This document shows, one piece after another, positions 60,925 to 64,000 of a DNA stretch of 64,000 nucleotides (positions within the stretch are counted from its first letter, which is position 1; every line of letters starts with the position of its first letter). The stretch lies in contig CAWAMJ010000020.1 in assembly GCA_963783085.1 (NCBI GenBank), positions 806,001-870,000 of the forward strand, written 5' to 3'. Origin of the DNA: CAVYUC01 sp963783085 (GTDB lineage Bacteria > Bacteroidota > Bacteroidia > Bacteroidales > Prolixibacteraceae). Both the position numbers and the translations under genes were made by a program. Below the pieces are notes generated by a model. The model saw nothing but the letters and a program-made list of their open reading frames with translations. It did no database searches and was not told the origin of the DNA.

Positions 60925-63900
60925 ATGCAAAAAATGTCTTTTCCAAACCAATCGGACGAGCGTCCCGCTGAAGAAATAATGCATTTCAATAACGAGGGTA
61001 TTATTTCCGATCTAATACAAATTATCGCCGGCAAGAAAAGCCTCGACGATGCTGTTACAGGCTTTTGCAATGCCATCTGGAGAAACTGCAATCCCCGTGG
61101 GATGGCGCATGCACAGGTTTCGTTTGAAGGGAGCAGATATACAAACGATGGTTTTGTAAAAACCAGGGACATGGTTGAAAAAGAGTTTCTGCTGGTGAAT
61201 AACAAAAAGTGTGTGGTCGCTGTTTTTCTCCGGCCGTTAAAAAATATTGCCGTTGTCCCGGCATTATTCACTGAAGTGGATGCCGTACTGGATATGGCAG
61301 TGCCGCTGCTGGAGGGAATCCTGTCGAAGTTTCAGTTGAAAAAAGCGGCTTTCGATATTGAAGAAAGACAAAAAGAGTTAAAGGGGATAAAACGGGCTGC
61401 TGCGGCTTTTAAAAGAAGCAAATCCGTTGACGAGTTGCTTCAGGAGCTTTGTTCTATTTTGCCCGAGGCGATGCAATTCCCTGCACATGCAATGGCAAGA
61501 ATTACATTCGATAATAAAACGTATGCCAGTCCTGGTTTTTTTGAAACGCCTCATCATATCGAACACTTCTTCGAAACACCCGGCGGTGGTACCGCTGCGA
61601 TAGAGATTTTTTATCCCGAACTAAAAATATTGCCGGAAAAGGAATTGTTTCTGGACGAGGAAAAAAAACTCATCGACAATCTGTCGTCGTTGATAGCAGG
61701 CTCGGTATCGAAAAATGCGCTGCAAAAACTATTGCTTCAAAATGCAGAACGATTAAAAGAATTAAGAGGCATAAACCAAACTTCAGCCATTCTGAATAAA
61801 TCAAAAACGCTGGAAGAAGCAATGCAGAAAATCGTGAATATCCTGCCGGAATCGTGGCAGTACACCGAAGATACTGCAGCACGTATAATCTGCAATAAAA
61901 GGGAATACACCAGCCGGAACTTTAAGGAAACCCCCTGGTTTATGCAGCAAACCTTTGAAATGCCTGGGAAACGGAAAGGTGTTATCGAAATATTTTATCT
62001 GAAAAAATATCCCGATGAATTTAAAGGGCCGTTCCTGAAAGAAGAGTTTGAGCTTTTGGAAAATATAGCCGGCTTAATTTCGGGCTCGGTAACCCGGAGT
62101 ATTTTTAGGAAGCTGAACCGGGAAAACATCGAACGGTTAAAAGAACTAAAGGCAATAAATAAAACATCGAAAATTATTGAAGAAGGAAAACCGGTTGATG
62201 AAACGTTGCAGGAAATATGCACGTTGCTGCCGAAATCATGGCAGTATCCCAAGTTTACGGCAGCCCGAATTCAGTTTGAAGAAAAAACATATAACAGCCG
62301 GGAATTCCGTGAATCCCGATGGGTGCAGAGTGAGAATTTTGTTACGATCGATAATAAAAAAGGGACTATTGACATATTTTATCTCAAGGAATTTCCTGCC
62401 GAAGACGAGGGGCCGTTTCTGTATGAAGAACGCAACCTGCTGGTAAATATCAGCAAACTGATTACCGGTTATTTAAATAACTACAAGGGCAGGGGCATCA
62501 TACACCTCAAGGGGGTGTCCACTCAGGAAGTGCATCCTACCGATGCATACCGGAGCTCGATGATTAAAAATAAAAAGCCGCTTCAGCTTTATTTTAACCA
62601 GCAGGTTATCGACAAGTACATCTATTTCGATATGATGAGGTACAAAATCAAGCACATCCTGTTTGTTTCCACACTTTACGATGCCTTTACCCTTGAAAAT
62701 GAAGATTCATTTTTTGCCCGGTTCATGGGTGAAATATACCAGTACAGTTTGTTTTCAGTACCGCGGATCACCGGCGCATCAACGGCCGACGAGGCGCTTG
62801 AACTGCTGGAAACCACACATTTTAACCTCGTTATTTTAATGGCCGGCGTTGATCGGGAGGCCCCGGTTGAACTGAGCAGGAAAATCAGGGAAAAACATGA
62901 AAACCTGCCCGTTTACCTGTTGCTGAACCGAAAAAGCGATGTAAAGTACTTCGAGGAATTGGCGCCAACTATTCCGTCTGTCGATAAACTGTTTGTATGG
63001 GATGGCGATTCGCTGATATTGTTTGCCATCGTTAAAATTACAGAAGATAAAGTGAATGTTGAAAACGATACCCGCGTTGGCCTGGTGCGGGTAATTTTAC
63101 TGATAGAAGATTCACCAAACTACTATTCAAAATACATTCAAAACCTTTACGACATCGTTTTCAACCACATCAAACAATTGCTGCCCGAAACGGAGAAAAA
63201 TGAACTGGAAAAAATGAGACGGATTCGTTCGAGGCCCAAAATCCTTCATGCCCGGAACTACGAAGAGGCCACAGCTATTTTTAACAAGTACCACGATTTT
63301 ATGCTCTGTGTAATTTCTGATGTGGAATTCGAAAAAGCAGGAAAGCTGGACAATGAAGCAGGTGTTAAATTTATCCGGTACGTAAAATCGCACATTTCCA
63401 ATTTGCCCATCGTTCTGCAATCTTCGGAAAAAAGCAACGAAAGAATAGCAAAAAACCTGGATGTTACATTTATCAATAAAAATTCCGAAACCCTTTTTAA
63501 CGATCTGAAGCATTTTCTGAATCATTATCTGGGATTTGGGCATTTTATTTTTCGCAACAAAAAAGGGGAGAAAATCGGAGTGGCCAAATCACTGCGCGAG
63601 TTTGAAACTTTGCTGAAAGAGATACCCGATGAATCGTTCGAACTTCATGCTTCGGAAAACCAGTTATCGCTCTGGCTCATGCAACGTGGTGAAATACAGC
63701 TTGCCCGAACTCTCAACATGCTGTCTGTTGATATGTTTAAGACCATTGAAGAATCGCGGCAGCATCTCCTTAGAACCATAAAATCGCACCGCGAGGAAAA
63801 GAAAAAAGGAAAGATTCTGAGTTTTGATGAAACGGCCATTATCGATGAAAAAAATATTGTTTCTTTTTCAGGTGGCGCGCTTGGAGGAAAAGGCCGCGGC

Positions 63901-64000
63901 CTGGCGTTTATCAATACCCTGATTTCCAACATTGAATTCCCGGTATTGGCGGATCAGATTAATATTACCACGCCAATAACTGTGATTATCGGTACCAACG
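60925..64000 (+). CDS. Large sensor protein with four N-terminal repeats, two receiver-like domains and a PEP-synthase-type domain (runs off the window)
   Basis: The frame from ATG 60925 (or 60934) is open for 1025 residues to the window end. Residues ~20-138, 151-264, 276-391 and 404-517 are four copies of a ~115-residue domain; the later ones share RLKEL-x2-IN, LP-x-SWQ-Y, TAARI, Y-x-SR-x-F and IEIFYL. A receiver-like domain at ~574-700 lacks the acceptor Asp (LVILMAGVD). A second receiver at ~720-850 keeps IEDSP and Asp799 in LCVISDVEF. From ~979 FSGGALGGKGRGLAF begins the nucleotide-binding domain of PEP synthase/pyruvate phosphate dikinase type. Bacteroidota proteins with receiver plus this domain are known to me; the N-terminal repeats are unfamiliar. 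The PEP-synthase phosphohistidine and barrel domains, if present, lie outside the window. Confidence 0.85.
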   Translation, partial: MQKMSFPNQSDERPAEEIMHFNNEGIISDLIQIIAGKKSLDDAVTGFCNAIWRNCNPRGMAHAQVSFEGSRYTNDGFVKTRDMVEKEFLLVNNKKCVVAVFLRPLKNIAVVPALFTEVDAVLDMAVPLLEGILSKFQLKKAAFDIEERQKELKGIKRAAAAFKRSKSVDELLQELCSILPEAMQFPAHAMARITFDNKTYASPGFFETPHHIEHFFETPGGGTAAIEIFYPELKILPEKELFLDEEKKLIDNLSSLIAGSVSKNALQKLLLQNAERLKELRGINQTSAILNKSKTLEEAMQKIVNILPESWQYTEDTAARIICNKREYTSRNFKETPWFMQQTFEMPGKRKGVIEIFYLKKYPDEFKGPFLKEEFELLENIAGLISGSVTRSIFRKLNRENIERLKELKAINKTSKIIEEGKPVDETLQEICTLLPKSWQYPKFTAARIQFEEKTYNSREFRESRWVQSENFVTIDNKKGTIDIFYLKEFPAEDEGPFLYEERNLLVNISKLITGYLNNYKGRGIIHLKGVSTQEVHPTDAYRSSMIKNKKPLQLYFNQQVIDKYIYFDMMRYKIKHILFVSTLYDAFTLENEDSFFARFMGEIYQYSLFSVPRITGASTADEALELLETTHFNLVILMAGVDREAPVELSRKIREKHENLPVYLLLNRKSDVKYFEELAPTIPSVDKLFVWDGDSLILFAIVKITEDKVNVENDTRVGLVRVILLIEDSPNYYSKYIQNLYDIVFNHIKQLLPETEKNELEKMRRIRSRPKILHARNYEEATAIFNKYHDFMLCVISDVEFEKAGKLDNEAGVKFIRYVKSHISNLPIVLQSSEKSNERIAKNLDVTFINKNSETLFNDLKHFLNHYLGFGHFIFRNKKGEKIGVAKSLREFETLLKEIPDESFELHASENQLSLWLMQRGEIQLARTLNMLSVDMFKTIEESRQHLLRTIKSHREEKKKGKILSFDETAIIDEKNIVSFSGGALGGKGRGLAFINTLISNIEFPVLADQINITTPITVIIGTN

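Overview
The window reads as chromosomal DNA of a Bacteroidota bacterium, probably a marine or anaerobic-facultative member of Bacteroidia (Marinilabiliales/Prolixibacteraceae-like; the rank below phylum is inference). The basis is Bacteroidota-type promoters (TTTG, about 20 nt, TAnnTTTG), type IX secretion sorting domains, a DUF4492 gene in front of cydA, the lptE-TPR-secG block, paired ExbD genes and palindromic intergenic repeats. There is one tRNA. I see no rRNA, CRISPR array, insertion sequence or prophage.

Layout. 1-5.0 kb: osmoprotection, with the start of a betaine-aldehyde dehydrogenase (cut by the window edge) and a porin-proV-proW-proX operon for glycine betaine. 5.4-8.1 kb: two T9SS-type secreted proteins (a double-HKD phospholipase D-like protein and a very small protein that is almost only a sorting domain). 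8.3-28.4 kb: mostly core genes: kdsB; a sigma-54 activator with lptE, a TPR protein and secG; groES-groEL; gdhA; tatD and ansA; tRNA-Ser; an exbB-exbD-exbD energy-coupling operon; aspS; tadA; aroA-aroB; dprA; serS. 28.6-31.1 kb: an SDR, a small membrane protein and a sodium:solute symporter. 31.2-39.9 kb: two terminal oxidases placed back to back, a cytochrome bd operon (DUF4492-cydA-cydB-small cydX-like ORF) and a caa3-type heme-copper oxidase operon (sco-ctaD-ctaE-ctaF-ctaC-ctaB). 39.9-41.3 kb: an exopolyphosphatase and a membrane protein.

41.4-52.8 kb is the accessory part: a P-loop STAND/NACHT-like ATPase, two small forward genes, and then a tight four-gene minus-strand operon: an M19 dipeptidase-like metalloenzyme, a 356-residue protein of unknown function, a CHAT (caspase-fold) protease and a 1386-residue TPR protein. 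This is my best candidate for an undescribed system: a putative metal hydrolase, a protease and a large recognition scaffold encoded together, with an NTPase nearby.

53.0-58.6 kb: a hemerythrin-domain protein overlapping a LuxR-type regulator that lacks the usual phospho-acceptor Asp; a repeat cluster; and a porin-feoAB-FeoB-associated small protein operon for ferrous iron. 58.8-60.7 kb: a preQ1-I riboswitch in front of a queuosine-precursor transporter, queC and queF. 60.9 kb to the end: the first 1025 residues of a very large sensor with four tandem N-terminal repeats, two receiver-like domains and the start of a PEP-synthase/PPDK-type nucleotide-binding domain; it runs off the window and was not visible as a closed ORF.
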